Assembly: GCF_918797505.1 (NCBI RefSeq)
Contig: NC_092793.1
Location: 72,535,660 to 72,599,659, forward strand
DNA length: 64,000 nucleotides
Direction of reading: 5' to 3'
Origin: Bemisia tabaci
Taxonomy: Eukaryota > Arthropoda > Insecta > Hemiptera > Aleyrodidae
Position 1 is the first letter of the stretch, and each line of letters begins with the position of its first letter. The notes under the pieces were generated by a model, which had not been told where the DNA came from, searched no databases, and was given only the letters and a program-made list of their open reading frames with translations. The translations under genes and the position numbers were made by a program. Shown here piece by piece: positions 13,031 to 25,808 of this stretch.

Positions 13031-14959
13031 CTGTGTTGATACTCGTTCTTTTTTTTCAGGTTCTTGTCTGACTCTTCTTAGGATGAATTTGCAGACCCAC
13101 GTCCTAAGCTCGTGTAAACCGCAGCACTGGCTCGCTTTTTTGGAAATAACGGTGCTTGGATGCGTCTAGTGGCTTTAATTTTTCATGTTTTCTATAATTT
13201 CAGAAGCCTGCGATAGATTTGATATCTATCGTCATTTCTCGTCACATTTTTCCTCTCCTCGTTTTCCTCATCTTTTTTTCCTCCTAAAATGAATATGTGA
13301 TACGAGAGGGATCTTAAAATGTGCCGGCAAAGAACATTCTGCATCCTCGATAGGCAGAATCTCCATAATATCAAAAAATAACTGTCAATCATGGAACTGC
13401 AACAACGCGTACCTCGGTTTACGTCTTTGCAGACTTTCCTCTCATTATTCATTTCTTTGAATGAAAAAGTACTCATCTGATTACTTGAAAACTTCGCTGA
13501 TTTTTTTCTCTTCAGAGAGGAATATTTTACGAAAATCTCTAGCAATAGTGTTGGCTCGTTGTCCAATGATAAAATGGAATGGAAGAAGAGATTTTGAAGC
13601 ATTGCAAGCAAGTTATACTAGCATACCGTCGAAATGTGTCCGTTCACAGGAAAAAGGAAACTGAACACGAGTGTTGGAATACACAAAATTGAGCCGTTGG
13701 TTCCCTCGCTTAAAACGCAGCACCTACCTAAACTCCTTTTGGGATTTCCTCTTATTCTGCTGCTGGAGATCACATCTACCGCGCACAAGACGCGCCTGCA
13801 ATTCAGAGTGATGCAACTGTAGTAGCATGTCGGTCCTTACGCCTAAGCCGCCGGGCGGCTTCCGGTTACGAATGCCTCGTTACTATCGATTATAGGTTCA
13901 CTTTAATTAGTCGCTTTGAAGACAAGGATTACTTATAACGTGGGAAGTCTCTTGTTTTAACATCATAATACTTACTCGTATAAGTAAACTGTCAAACTTC
14001 TTGTACCTATGTGCTTTACATGGTAGCAGAACGTGGATAAATTCTGCTTCCCTAGAGACTATTTTACGGTGTATGACGGTTTGCTCCTCTGGCTCTGGCT
14101 GATGGTACCTATACTACATTAATTTTTTTTACAAAATGACAATGTAAATGAAACCTATAAAGAGGGGAGGGCCCTCGATGAGGAATTCTGAAGTTTAATT
14201 ATTACTGATAGTTCTGTTTTCAAAATTTTCAGGTGAATTTTTTAGAATTATTTATAGGCGCTTCGAGGATTTTGAATCTTCATGGAAAATTTCTGAACAT
14301 TTTATGTAATAAGAGCTCTTGATATTTCGCTATTATGTATCAGTAATATATCATTCGCGTTGAATATTGTTGCGTGGCAAAGTTGGATCATGTACGGCGT
14401 GGAGCATTGCTTGCGCCTAGTAGTAGTCTACGTCATCAAACGTCACGATGAAATTTCAAAATGGCTGCCTGTTTAATAGCCATTTGACTCTGTGTTTGCT
14501 CTGTAGTAGTTAGTCATCAATCTGTCATTTCTTACGCCGGGACGTCTTTGACTCTTTACCTTTCCTTTATCAATTTGTGCGTTTATCAGCAGTTATTCTT
14601 GGAGATTTTGTGATTGTGATCTTTTCTATTCGCTCTAAAGCATTCATTGATAACTTCTATTTTCAATTACATACATCCGGTCCCTTTTGGTAAGTGCGAA
14701 TTTTGCCCAAACAATCTCTATGCCTCGCCCTCCCTTACACCTTTCTCCGGTGCCTACGGCTTCGCTGTTGTAATTAATCACTGAATTCCTTTTTTATTAT
14801 TCAAAAAAAAAAAATACTTCTTTGAATGCAATACATAGGCATTATACCCAAGGCCCTGATACGTTCAGGACTTTCATCATTTTGGCATTGTTTGCCTCTC
14901 AAGGGAGCTCATTGTTGACTCCTCCATTTATAACAACTGACAAGCTTTTCGACGGCGTA
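13031..14959. other. No gene or clear element
   Basis: The longest open frame (13611-13192, minus) is 139 codons with no recognisable motif. Confidence 0.55.
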
Positions 14960-15194
14960 ATTCCGCAATCACATATTTTGTTTGCAGTGTCTGAAAATCT
15001 CCGTCTCTATGTTATTTTTTTAAAGGAGAACGAATTGACATCATTCTTTGAAGTTTTTGCAAAATTTTCTTCGCACGGAGAAGAAAAATCACGGCAGTTT
15101 TAAAGAAGTGCCGTTGAGTACTTTTCCGATTGAAAAGTAAGTAAAGTATGATAGGAAGTCTGCGATGCCGCAAAGCGAGTTATGTGATTCCTGC
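14960..15194. mobile_element. M-family MITE, copy 2 (reverse orientation)
   Basis: A full-length copy inverted relative to the next one at 15393. Ends CCGCAATCACAT and GAGTTATGTGATTCCTGC. Confidence 0.75.
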
Positions 15195-15392
15195 CTTACA
15201 TTGTCGTTTTAGTTTTTTTAGTTCTCCCTGAACTTATATTTTTGGATTCCTTGTCATTAAGTGCTCTGAAATGTGTAAGTCACGTTGTTCTTCAAGGAGG
15301 CTTTACTTACTTAAAGTCGCTATGAGTTCGGTGTTATGAAATCGATGTCTCATCATTAATATACTTTTGCACAGCAATTGCTTTATGTTAGG

Positions 15393-15605
15393 TGGCAATC
15401 ACATAACTCGATTTGTGATGTCGCAGACTTCCTATCATACTTTATTTTTTAAACGGCGAACTACTCAACAGCAATTCTTTAAAACTGCCGTGATTTTTCT
15501 TCTCTGTGCAAAAAAAATTCTGCATAAACTTCAAGGTATGATGTCAATTTGTTCTCCTAGAGAAAAATAGCATAAAGGCAATTTTGGAAAGGAAACATGT
15601 GATGT
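15393..15605. mobile_element. M-family MITE, copy 3 (right end eroded)
   Basis: Begins GGCAATCACATAACTCG and runs to ATAGCATAAAGGCAATTTT. With copy 2 it forms a large inverted repeat (about 200-bp arms, about 200-bp spacer). Confidence 0.7.
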
Positions 15606-15796
15606 TTTCTTCAAGTTCAGATCTTGTCTTGTCGCTCATTGCTTTGCTTTCACTAAATTTATAACAAACGAACTTCTTCAGTTGCGTTGCACTGTAGAAA
15701 TTGCTTTTTGTACGGAACGCAGTCTTTACAAATTTTTCCTTTTTTATATAACTTGTTGGAAATTCCATTTCTAGAATCTGAATGCGATTTAATCGG

Positions 15797-15944
15797 CTCA
15801 GCAGCCTGATTGTTGAAATCTATGTCGTCACTACAAGAATCGAAAATCGATATATTGCACGGCGCAGATAGGGCTATGTCTTGTCTTATCGTGCCGACAT
15901 AGCCAGTTAAAGTTTCAACAATCCGGCTGCAGGAGTCAAAGTAC
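15797..15944. mobile_element. 148-bp foldback element
   Basis: GCAGCCTGATTGTTGAAA pairs with TTTCAACAATCCGGCTGC; TATGTCG pairs with CGACATA further in. Confidence 0.72.
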
Positions 15945-15957
15945 TTTTATCTAACTT

Positions 15958-16425
15958 TTTAGTTTAGCGTGACGTCCGATGGACGAGTGACGTTCTATGT
16001 TATCTTGGCTTTTTTATGACCTTCATAGCGAAATGTGCAGTAACGTTTATTCAATTTTCCTGGCAGAAAAGTATTTTGATTTTGACATTGAGGTAGGTAA
16101 GTTGCCGAACTTAGAATTTAGCGCGCCTTTGCGCTCATATTTAGATACTTCAAAACGGAAGTGAAAAATCAAGTTTGCCTTCAACTCAATGGATGCAATT
16201 TGAGCAGCTCAGGAGCGAAAATAGTTGTATTGCGCCTTTTCTTTTAGCGCGATGTTCAAAAGGCGAGTGACTGCAAAATCTTCGTGTAGTGATTTCCTCT
16301 GTGGAACGTCCACTAACTTTCACTCGATTCACCCTGTTGAGAAATATTTTGGTATTGACTTTGAGATACCTACCTACGTTGCAAAAGTTAGATATTAGTT
16401 CTGCTGTCGCACTCATGTCTGTGTT
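15958..16425. repeat. Diverged direct repeat, about 275-bp period
   Basis: TTAGCGTGACGTCCGATGGACG...AAGTATTTTGATTTTGACATTGAG recurs in altered form as TTAGCGCGATGTTCAAAAGG...AATATTTTGGTATTGACTTTGAG. Identity is modest. Confidence 0.5.
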
Positions 16426-17485
16426 CTATTGCTGAAATTGGATTAAACTTGCAACCCTGAATCAGGATTGTGCTAAGCTCATGAAGAATCTCGTCGAAGC
16501 TAAAGCAAACAAAGTTTTAATGATGTCTGGAGATGATTTAATTTAGATGTGCTAGGTACGTCTCGACTGGAATTTGAAAGTTAGATTCTTCGGATTTGAA
16601 AGCCAGTGCGTTTATTATTTTATTACTCACTTAGAATTGTCTGCAGAGTGAATCTGCAAGTACGTTCATATACAAGTGTGAAAATGCACTCAAAATACAT
16701 TTGAATGAACGAAAGTTAGGGCTGTTTCAATTTTGATGACTTACTTATTGATACTATGCACCATCAAACAACGCTGAATACTCATCATGACATCCTTGAT
16801 AATGTCTCAAGTCAATTGAAGTCCCTATTTCTTTGGTTCAATGGCGTATTGAAACACACCCTGTGGTTGGTTGCACAGTTTTCACTTGAACAGATTTCTT
16901 CTCTGCTGGTTAAACCTCTCAGAATCCTTATCGATACTGACAACTCAAAATTCTAATCTGAGAAACTTTACAATTCCTGTTTACCCTTTTGATTAGTTCC
17001 AAGTTAGATCGCTCTCCGTTTACTGGATTGGAAAAGCAGGTACCATTTTTCCTGCCACTGGAATGGATATCATGACAAAAGTCACCTACCTACTAAGTAA
17101 TGCTGAAATTTTAGATGCCTCTCTAAACTTTTCCCAATTGAATTCTACTTCAAAATTGTTTAGAGTAGAGGGATATCGCCCTCAAGGCCTCCTAAATCGG
17201 TTTAAAGTAAGACGGTCTCATAGTGCTTCTTGAAATTCCAGCATGAATCTTTGCACAAATTTTACCTTTCGCAATTAAAGAATCTCTAACAGGGATTGAG
17301 TTAAGCAGTAAATATCTATTATCCGCAGGGTTGAAGTGAAGGACTTTGCTAAAAAAATTAGTTGGAGTATTTGTAAACGACCAACAACGATGAGTGTCAA
17401 AATTGACGATCTACCAGTTCCCCGGAGACAGCTTGGACATCGTCTGCGGCCCAACAGAGAACCGGAAATAGGAATCGCTAAACTA
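16426..17485. other. No gene or clear element
   Basis: AT-rich; nothing recognised. Confidence 0.6.
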
Positions 17486-17735
17486 CCGTGCTAAGGAAAA
17501 ACGCCGTATGAACCCTCATGCGTTGTCAAATTTCCTTTGATAAAACGCGAATTTCCTGGTAAACTTATGGATATTTTCCTCACAATTTTTCAGATAAGAT
17601 TGTTCGCAATTTCAACTGAAGATTCTGAAAATTTTAAGGAAAAATATTCTTAACTTTCCTCAAAAATAAACATTTTATCGAACGAAATTTGGCAACTCTC
17701 AAATGTTCATACGGCGTTCTTCCTTAGCACGGCAG
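17486..17735. mobile_element. A-family TA-type MITE, copy 2
   Basis: Ends CCGTGCTAAGGAAAAACG and TTCTTCCTTAGCACGGCAG, with TA at both flanks. About 250 bp. Confidence 0.88.
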
Positions 17736-17791
17736 TAAATGTCGCGTGCCTTTGTGATTAAAGAGACGCGTACACGCAGACAGGTGACATT

Positions 17792-17956
17792 CAGTGGCGT
17801 GGCGTGATTTGCGATCTATCGATTGTTATGCCATTTAAACCTATGGAAAAGGATCGATAAACAGGGTGTTCGCAGCGAACACCTTATTAATCGATTCATT
17901 ACCATAGGTTTAAATGGCAGAACAATCGATACATCGCAATTCACGCCACGCCACTG
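17792..17956. mobile_element. Palindromic hAT-type MITE, copy 3
   Basis: A 165-bp copy with intact CAGTGGCGTGGCGTG ends. Flanks GTGACATT and GTGAATTG are partly matching. Confidence 0.88.
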
Positions 17957-17974
17957 GTGAATTGCCATGAATTG

Positions 17975-18064
17975 CTGAGATGTCTCCCACTTGTGCATGG
18001 AGAGTTAGACTGAATACAGTGGTGGACTCTCTCATAACGTAGGGAATCCCATCCATCATGGCCT
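17975..18064. mobile_element. L-family MITE, right half only
   Basis: Matches the right half of the 8289 copy (TTGTGCATGGAGAGTTAGAC through CATCCATCATGGCCTCAA). It lies just after hAT-type MITE copy 3. Confidence 0.65.
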
Positions 18065-19652
18065 CAACTTATCGTATTATTTAATTTTGAAGGAAAATTC
18101 TCCCGGACACACCTATGAAAATTCCGTCCCCGTTTAGTCCCGACCGATTTGTGCGGAGAAATACAATGCGTGAGCTTAAGAGAATGCCTCTCTTGTGCGT
18201 GGTAATTTGTGTGAGGAGGAATCGAAACCACGTGAACCCCAGTGGAGGATTTCCACAGCACGGATAAACCACAAGAACCGGGTGTCGAAACCTAATACTA
18301 AATGATGTCCCCCTACAAAGGCATACATGCAAATCGAAGGGACTCATTGCCGGTTTTTTAACAGTTTTTTCCCTTTAGGAGGCCTTATGGTTTGCCTTGT
18401 GATGGATCGACTATAAGGCGATTCTTAACATCGCGCAATGAAGAGGACAATTTTAACGAATCTCAAGTAAAACGCAAACAGAATACCTTATCGGAAATAG
18501 ATCTTTGTAACGGATAACAAGGAATTCCCACTGTAAAAAATTAAAAATACGGATGAGAAATTCAATGAGTTGGACGATCTGTGAACCTACCTTAAAATGT
18601 TTGAAACCTGCATAGTTTTTTCTTTGGTATCTTGAATTTTTTTTGGAGGTAAATCATCATAATTCCTTTGAAAGATGTATCCCTGAAGTCATACCGTGCA
18701 TTATACTCGAACCTCGTTAAAATTGGCCCTTCTTATGATGCTATGTTACGGATCTTCTTAAACCTTCCTTACTCTTAATTCAAACCGAATGAGGCTTCTT
18801 TAGAGAGCTATCAAAAACACGACAAATCGCGTCCATAGAAGGTCTATTTTCATTATGAGTATTTATATATTTTTTTTTTTAACATTGAATTCCCTGTTTG
18901 TCGTAGTCATCTGGTCGTCAAGGTAGGCTGGCAATGTTAATCGCAAGTCCAGAACTTGCTACAACGAAACCTTTTACACACTAGCAGTTAAGACTAATAC
19001 CACTAGGACGTCACAAATGCCACTGTAATCGCATTAGGAACTGCGTTTTAGAGGCGGTCATCGGTAAAGCGAGGATTAGGCTATCAGATGGCATGTTTAC
19101 CTCAACAAACGTACATTCGGATCGATTGTTTTGCTTTCGTTCACTGTCTGGCTCATTGTTCGCTATTTTTCTGCAGAACTTCAATAGAGCTACTCATGAA
19201 CGTCCAATCGCATCACAAAACGACCGTTGCGTCAAAAAATGGATTGAGGGGGGGGGGGGGGGGGGTTAAAAATCCCAACGAAGAAGTGAATATTGGAATT
19301 GGTTCCAAAACTGGGTCATTAGAAGTCAAAGACTTGTGTACGCGTGTCTTCCTGTCCGAAGTTCCAATTTTGCAGGAAATATGTAACAGGTGTAAAATTG
19401 CGAGTTACCAGCTTTTAAAATGAAAAAAAAACTTTCTCTTTTTCGCTACAAAGTTGCGGCTCTGATAATTATTTTTCTGGGAAACCGTTGGCACACGACT
19501 ACCTAAATGGAAAATGAGAAAGCAAAGGCCACTGCTAGCTCGCCCCGTTCGACTTGTTCCCCAAAGGTTTGAATAATCCATACTTTTGGACAGGAATTCC
19601 AGGAACCTTTTTCACTATCTCTTGCCGCGCGGTCATGTTAATTTGAACACAT
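18065..19652. other. No gene or clear element
   Basis: Only the poly-G run at 19248 stands out. Confidence 0.55.
19248..19265. repeat. Poly-G run of 18
   Basis: An uninterrupted G run. Length is likely unstable and prone to sequencing error. Confidence 0.9.
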
Positions 19653-19917
19653 CATATCGTCATTTTTCTTGCGAAAGAACGTAACTCCATTTCAATGTTG
19701 CCAAATTCCTCTTTGCAAATTGAATATTTATCGAGAGAATCTTGAGCATTTCTAACTGAAAATTTCACAGATTTTTCCTCATGTTCCAGGGAAAAATCAC
19801 ATAAATTTTTGATCAAAATGTCATCGGTACATTTTTGTGGAAAAAAGTTAATTTTTTCAGTCAATAAGGCAACCTTGGAATGGAGTTACGTTCCTTCGTG
19901 CGGGAGACGACGATATG
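19653..19917. mobile_element. R-family MITE, intact copy
   Basis: 265 bp. The end CATATCGTC with subterminal GAAAGAACGTAACTCCATTT pairs with GGAATGGAGTTACGTTCCTT and CGACGATATG. Confidence 0.83.
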
Positions 19918-20081
19918 TCACGGTCGTTTTTATTTGTAAGTTTGCGGTGGCAAACTTTTTGGCCCTTTTTTTACATTAAAAAAACGAAAAAGAGAATAAA
20001 AAACGCCGTCTAGTTCGTGGTATTCGAAACATTGAAGAAGACAAAAATAAGTAATAATACTGACCATACAAACTTCAGAAG

Positions 20082-20246
20082 CAGTGGCGTAGCGTGCTTT
20101 GCGGTCTATCGATTGATCTGCCATTTAAACGTACGGAAAAGGATTGTTAAACAGTATGTGTTCACAATGACCACCCTAATAATGATTCTTTACCGTAGTT
20201 TCAAATGGGGGAACATCGACAATCGATAATTCGCGCCTCGCAACTG
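20082..20246. mobile_element. Palindromic hAT-type MITE, copy 4 (diverged)
   Basis: An older copy with mutated arms and centre. Flanks TTCAGAAG and TTCAGAAA keep 7 of 8 duplication bases. Confidence 0.85.
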
Positions 20247-20254
20247 TTCAGAAA

Positions 20255-21313
20255 AGTTCCCCCACGAGGAAAATCTGTGACGTAAGTTCTATCTTTGTCA
20301 TGTTGAGCCGATTGACTCATTTTATTTTATTAGCCGGGAGACCTAGACCTTAATATTTCGGAGTCAACAGACCTCTGTCTCAGCCTCTCCGCTAACTTGA
20401 CCTCTTTTTCTCACTTTCTGTTTTCCTCTCTCTTCGTTCATTTTGCGTCCCTTATTTTTCGCCCAGATTTACGGTTGCATAGTCGTACTTTGTTTTCGTC
20501 GATTTGAACTGGAATTCCCTCTGTCTTGCAAAAGTTCTGTCGACTATCATATTCCACGGCAAGAACTAAGGCATGGAGCTCAGTTCTGCATTGTTGGATG
20601 ATGAGTGTACTTGTGCTTCATTTTTCTCCAGAAGGAGATAGTTTTCTCTTGGAAAAACTCCTTCTCGAACCTGGATACGTACTTATGTAGTCTCCTGGCT
20701 ATTTTCTAAAGCCTAAGTTAACATAGCAGCTCTGCCTTAATTTCGTTAGAAATTGACGCATCGAGTTGTGTTTCTATATTTGCACTAAGTAATCGAAGTG
20801 GCGCTCGTATGTCCGTAATTTTTTCAAAGAATTGCGATAGTTATGTAGAACCCGCTGGAGAAGGAGGTTGTTTGAACTCGACTTCATGATACGAATCTAA
20901 TACTTGAGTAATGGGTCAGTCGTCGGGTGTCTTTATTCACACTTCCTATAGTACATCCAACTAATAACTGGATCCTCTTGAACGCCAAGTTTGCTTGTCC
21001 AAGCAGGACGAACGACTTTTTTGAAATCACGAAGTACGGTATTATCCTCAACATTATTGTAATGCTGCTGTACTTATTTTACTCATCATTGACTCGTTTT
21101 TTTCTCTCTTCGCAATGCAAGGAAGACACTGGCTTCGATCCCCGGTGAGTCGCATGATGCCAATAATCGATGATTTACTGAGAAAATCCTCCAAAACTTC
21201 AGGACTTTAGGGGTGCCCCCTTCCCCCGCTTCGCACTGCTGACTAGCTTTTCTCCACTCTTCATTTATCTCTAGTCTGCACTAAAAAAATAAACTCCGGT
21301 TGTGAAAGCCGTA
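20255..21313. other. No gene or clear element
   Basis: Short frames without motifs. Confidence 0.55.
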
Positions 21314-21450
21314 ATTGCGGGCTATACCTACAGACATACCGTTCGCGTTTCGGGCGTAGCACCCGGAGCGATCGAAGCTACGGCTCCAGCACCCGGAACT
21401 TTTGGCCTCTGAGCCCGAATGGACGGTGTGTCTATATAGCCCGTAACTTT
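21314..21450. mobile_element. 137-bp foldback element
   Basis: GCGGGCTATACCTACAGACA pairs with TGTGTCTATATAGCCCG; the inner part repeats CACCCGGA and GGAGC motifs. Confidence 0.68.
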
Positions 21451-21884
21451 TTTTTCAATGTCAGGCCCCGTTTTTGGCAATTCGTTGCTTTTTTACATGT
21501 GTTCAAAAAATTGAACATGCAACTCTTTGGTGTTAGCGCAAACTCGGACCCATGCGGATGGTGAGTAGTTGACCTGGGGCATAGTTAAGGGCGTTAATGA
21601 GTTTTCAGGAGTGCGGCCGCGCCCCCGGAACGACGGCTAAGCCACTTGTAAACGGAATGGAAACAAGTGTTGCTGCTCTGTCGAGTCTGATATACTCGGA
21701 CATGTAACGGCATGCACACGCCACACGCCGAACCAACCTAACGCCAGCCAGAGGAAAAATTCCGCCCATGATCCAATTTTAATGCGCTCCAAAGGTCTCC
21801 AGACTCTTAAAATCCTTGGAGAAGCCGGCATCCAAACGGGATTGGAGCTTTTGCATCCCACGGGGATTTTTAATTCAAGTACTG

Positions 21885-22040
21885 CGTTCTGTTTGTTGAA
21901 ATTGATAGACAAAGCTATAGACAACGGAGACATAGGGAGCAATCGATCCTGTTGGCTGAAATGGTTGGTTTTTATAGACTGCAAAGGAGAATATGATGGA
22001 CTAACTTTAGGGTCTCTCGTGGGTTGCCGTTAGTTCGTCT
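21885..22040. repeat. Fragment related to the element at 57070
   Basis: Shares ATAGACAAAGCTATAGACAA with the 57.1-kb element, and GGGTTGCCGTTAGT in inverted orientation relative to it. Confidence 0.5.
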
Positions 22041-23095
22041 ATTTTCCACCTTTTTTGATCAGTAAAAATTCAAAATAAGCCTATTATAAAGAAAAAAGTC
22101 ATAAATTCAGTTCAGAAACTCGCTAAACGGCAATCAAGACGGCAAACTTCTCAACGTCGATAGCGGGTCACCGAAATTTCAGATCTTCTTAAAAGTAGCG
22201 CTCGTTTTTTCGGAGCACTCCTCAAAATTTTGTTTTGATTCGTGCAGGCGTTCAAAAATTAAGACATTTTTCGGTGGTGTATGAGACTTCCAATGCTGCT
22301 CCATTTGTGCAACGAAGTTCTCTAGTTGTAAGTTACTTATTCGACAGTTCTGCTATGAATTTTTCCCTGAATCTGCTCCGAGTTTTTCCTCAATATTGTA
22401 AGGAAGTAAGTCGACTGTGAATGAATGTCATCTGCCGCAAATGCTATAACAAATTGCGCAATCTTAGCTGCATTGCAAGTTTCATACGCCCTTTTACCAA
22501 GAAAGTTCCCAATTGGGTCGAATACTACTTTTCCCTGACTCTGCACCGTGTTACTCACTTTCCCACACTGGCCTAGCGTTCCATCGACACGAAAAATGAA
22601 TAAATTAATTAAAACCTCTCACTTCGAAATGATTGTTCCTTCAATAATTACATGGTCTTTCAATGGCAGCTTCCTCGTGGACAGACCACGTCTGTCCAAT
22701 AATTTCCTCCAGATTCGCGGACGTGATGTGTTGCCGAGATGCAACAGTTGGCGCGGCGGGTCGACGGTGAACCGGTTGCGACCATTCCTCCCGGTTCCTG
22801 AAAGCCATCCGTAAAACTCGTTCCGTTCCTGGCCGATGCAAATTGTGCCTAGTGAAAGCGCCGCGGATAAAAAAATGCGTCCACTCAACGCGGTACATAC
22901 GTCCGGCGCCGGCCTCCAGTGCGCACGGACTAGAAAATCGCAAGCACATGTTGGTCCAACATTCTGAATTTTTCTATCCCCGTCTCTAAGGAGCCTGAAT
23001 GAGGTGGATAGAGACGGCAGTCCAGCTTTTAGATTCATTAGGCACCATATAGTCATAAATACATTCTAGTGCCAAGTGCGGCTGGCTAAGCTGTG
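22041..23095. other. No gene recognised; GC-richer patch
   Basis: 22640-22990 is GC-richer and holds overlapping minus-strand frames of 145 and 102 codons. I recognise no domain, and no splice-linked neighbour was found. Confidence 0.45.
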
Positions 23096-23301
23096 TAGAC
23101 ATAATTATTGATTAAAAAACGTCGAGCTACAAGCCAAAATGAATAATATAATACAGTATTTCAAAGGAAAAGTAGATGAGAAAAATAGAACTTACAAAAA
23201 ACAAAGCAGACATGTACATCTATACATGCAGTTTGAAATACTATATTATATTATTTATTTTGGCTTGTAGCTCGATGTTTTTTTATCAATAATTATGTCT
23301 A
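23096..23301. mobile_element. 206-bp palindromic MITE (F family)
   Basis: TAGACATAATTATTGATTAA pairs with TTATCAATAATTATGTCTA; arms extend about 70 bp through GAGCTACAAGCCAAAAT. The right end overlaps the target duplication of the hAT element next door. Confidence 0.85.
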
Positions 23302-23304
23302 TAT

Positions 23305-24157
23305 CAGAGCCGGATTGTAGGGGGTGGCCACATGGCGGCAAACGTTGTAATTTTTTTCAAAAGTAGGTATCAAGAAAAATATCTGAAAAAAAGAAAAAAA
23401 AAAAAAAATTACAAACGAAGAAAGGCGAAAAAATCTCTCATTTCCTGAGAGTTAAAGTATAGTAATTTCTAATTTGTTCGTCCTTCGGTGATACAAGAGA
23501 CATCACCTTTCATTAGTCAAGTTGAGAGAGAAACTAAACTCTCAATTTGGCCTGGAGCGGCCCGGCACAGAGAGCAATGATGACGAGGACTTGAGATGGA
23601 AAGGAGAAGCCCTCGGCGCGGCGGTCGGCATGGAACACATATTAGCGCCTACAAGACTTCATGAATACTTCACGCATTGCGTCAAACGTAGTGCGGTCGG
23701 CAGTGGTTGGCGTGAAACTCATAGTGCCTACAAGACTGCATGGATACTTCACGCATTGCGTCAAAAACAGTGCGGTCGCCGGCCTACAAGACTGCTGGAA
23801 TACTTCTCTCATTGCGCCAATCACAGTGCGGTTGGCGCGGTGGCGGAAATTAAAATCATTAAACCACATTCATGTTTATTCTTTCATAATTTTTTCGTTC
23901 TTTTCTTAAAAATGAAAGGTCTCGTCCACACCGAGATATTTTTACGGAACTTAATTTTCGCGCAAAGTTCTGTGAACTTTTGCTAGTGTTGACAGGGTTT
24001 TCACAAAAAATGGGCCCAGCACGTGTAAACGCGTCTTATGCACCCCTCCTCCTCCGGCATGTTCACTTGATGGTTTGTATCGATGTTTCAAAACGAATGA
24101 GAAGGGGCGGCAAAATACAGGCGGCCCATGGGCGGCAAGTATGTAAATCCGGCCCTG
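23305..24157. mobile_element. 853-bp non-autonomous hAT element with perfect 8-bp duplication
   Basis: Ends CAGAGCCGGATTGTAG and TACATACTTGCCGCC-type sequence (right terminus AAATCCGGCCCTG) give the hAT-like CAGGGCCGGATT terminus. GTCTATAT flanks both sides (23297-23304 and 24158-24165). The interior holds a tandem repeat (23640-23838) and no transposase. Confidence 0.88.
23640..23838. repeat. Tandem repeat inside the hAT element
   Basis: Three units with the box GCCTACAAGACT...ACTTCACGCATTGCGTC...AGTGCGGT start near 23648, 23727 and 23783. Spacings are 79 and 56 bp. Confidence 0.8.
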
Positions 24158-24165
24158 GTCTATAT

Positions 24166-25288
24166 AGTCATAAATCTGCTATCAGTGGCGATTTTGAGAG
24201 TTTCCTCCCTGAAATATAAATCACCACTGGTGATTTTACCGCAACCATGAAATGCCTTTCTGCACCCAACGCCTCAATTAGTCGGGGTTTTATTATTCGA
24301 TCAGTGGAATCAGGAGGAAGTTCGATTTCAAAAATGTTAGCGTTACCGCTCTCTTCAGTATCACGGAATAATGGCGTCATCGTGCATACACTTATTATTT
24401 CACTCTTCAAAGCTTTCTCACTCCTCGAGTATCCCCATCCGGTCCGAGTTATTTCACGAGAACTAATGGGAACGGGCTGATTTTTCGGCTATCAGCTGAT
24501 TATCTCCGCACAGTCCGGTCGTTTTCAAATTTTCAAATCGTGACGCAGGTTTTTCTTTCTTATGCTTGCTGCGAAACCGCTCTCCGAGATCCATGAGGAC
24601 CTCTCAGGAATTTGGCCTTTTTAGGTCAGGGGTTTGTGTGCTATGGGATTTTGGATATTTCCATCAGCCACATACTCCTAACTGGATCTAGCGGAAGCTG
24701 ATTGTCGCGGGCGCGCTTGCCAAATTGCGAGGAATGTACGATTTACGCCCACGCATTTGGAAGATCGTCGTTTCCAATTTAGCCCGACAACCGTGCTCTG
24801 TATGGAGTGGGACGTCGCGCTGCAGTTGCACCCGACTCGATTAAAGAAGTCGCTTCGATTAACCGGCACCATTTATCGAATGAATAATCGAAAGTGGTGG
24901 GGCAATGACCTACACATTCTAGTAGTTGATCAATCTAAGTTACTGAACCAATTGATTTCCTGGCATGGTCCACGCAGGCAAGCCAGCTAACTCGAGAACT
25001 GGAGATACTGGAAACTCATGAGCGTCATGGGATTCACGGAAAATTTGCTGATCATGGAATTCTTTTGTGAAATTATCAAATTTTTATTTTAGTGTTGGGC
25101 TAAATTGGGGATTCATGCGGTAACTATGAATTACATCGTAAGAAAATTGCTGCCCAGTAATTGGAAATGTTGAATCCCCGAAAGTAAGAGTTTCCGCTTG
25201 CCGTCGTGGATAGTTTCTGGTTGGGCCTAGCGGCTGTGCCTCGCACCTCTAGGCTCCCTCTATTCTCCTCTTAAAATTGCCATGTGTA
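24166..25288. other. No gene or clear element
   Basis: Small frames, no motifs. Confidence 0.55.
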
Positions 25289-25808
25289 CAGGGTGTCCCA
25301 AGATTAAGTATGAATATTGAAAGAGTTGATTCTTTGGGTCAAAAAAAGACGTTTTTGTAGAGTAAATGTTTTTCCCAAAAACGCTTTCCCTGCGGACCAC
25401 GGCCCCTCAAGTTGGAACAAAAAAATCGTCTTTTTAACACTGTGACAATGTTTATCAATTAATATTGATGAAAACTGGTAATTATTGGTAATTTTTAGCG
25501 TTCTTTTCATTTTTGACCTCCAAAAAAGGGGAAACTCATTTTGAAGGGAACGGGTACCGAACCTAAAAGTGACCAAAATTCATGTTTCTAGCGACAAAAA
25601 CTGATTTTTGACGGCACCGCTAGATTCAGCGTTTTTTCGCAACGACTCATCGTTTTAGAGGTAATAGGGACTAAAAGAGGATAATAGGGGGATAATGGGG
25701 CCTCCAGGGAACGCGTTTTTGGAAAAAAAAGTTATTCTACAAAAACGTCTTTTTTTGACCCAAAGAATCGACTCCTTCAATATTCTTACTTAATCCTAGG
25801 ACACCTTG
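25289..25808. mobile_element. 520-bp Tc1/mariner-type non-autonomous element
   Basis: Inverted ends CAGGGTGTCCCAAGATTAAG and CTTAATCCTAGGACACCTTG with about 110-bp arms (shared box TTGGGTCAAAAAAAGACG). TA lies on each side. No transposase remains. Confidence 0.85.

Noticed and set aside
21125..21150. GGCTTCGATCCCCGG as a tRNA or SINE B-box
   Set aside because: No matching A-box or cloverleaf upstream at the right distance.
22619..23056. 145-codon minus-strand open frame as a gene
   Set aside because: No recognisable domain, no splice-linked partner, and overlapping frames are also open because the patch is GC-rich.
23640..23838. Regular repeats that might suggest a CRISPR-like array
   Set aside because: Units and spacings are unequal (79 and 56 bp), they sit inside a hAT element with its own duplication, and the window is insect DNA.
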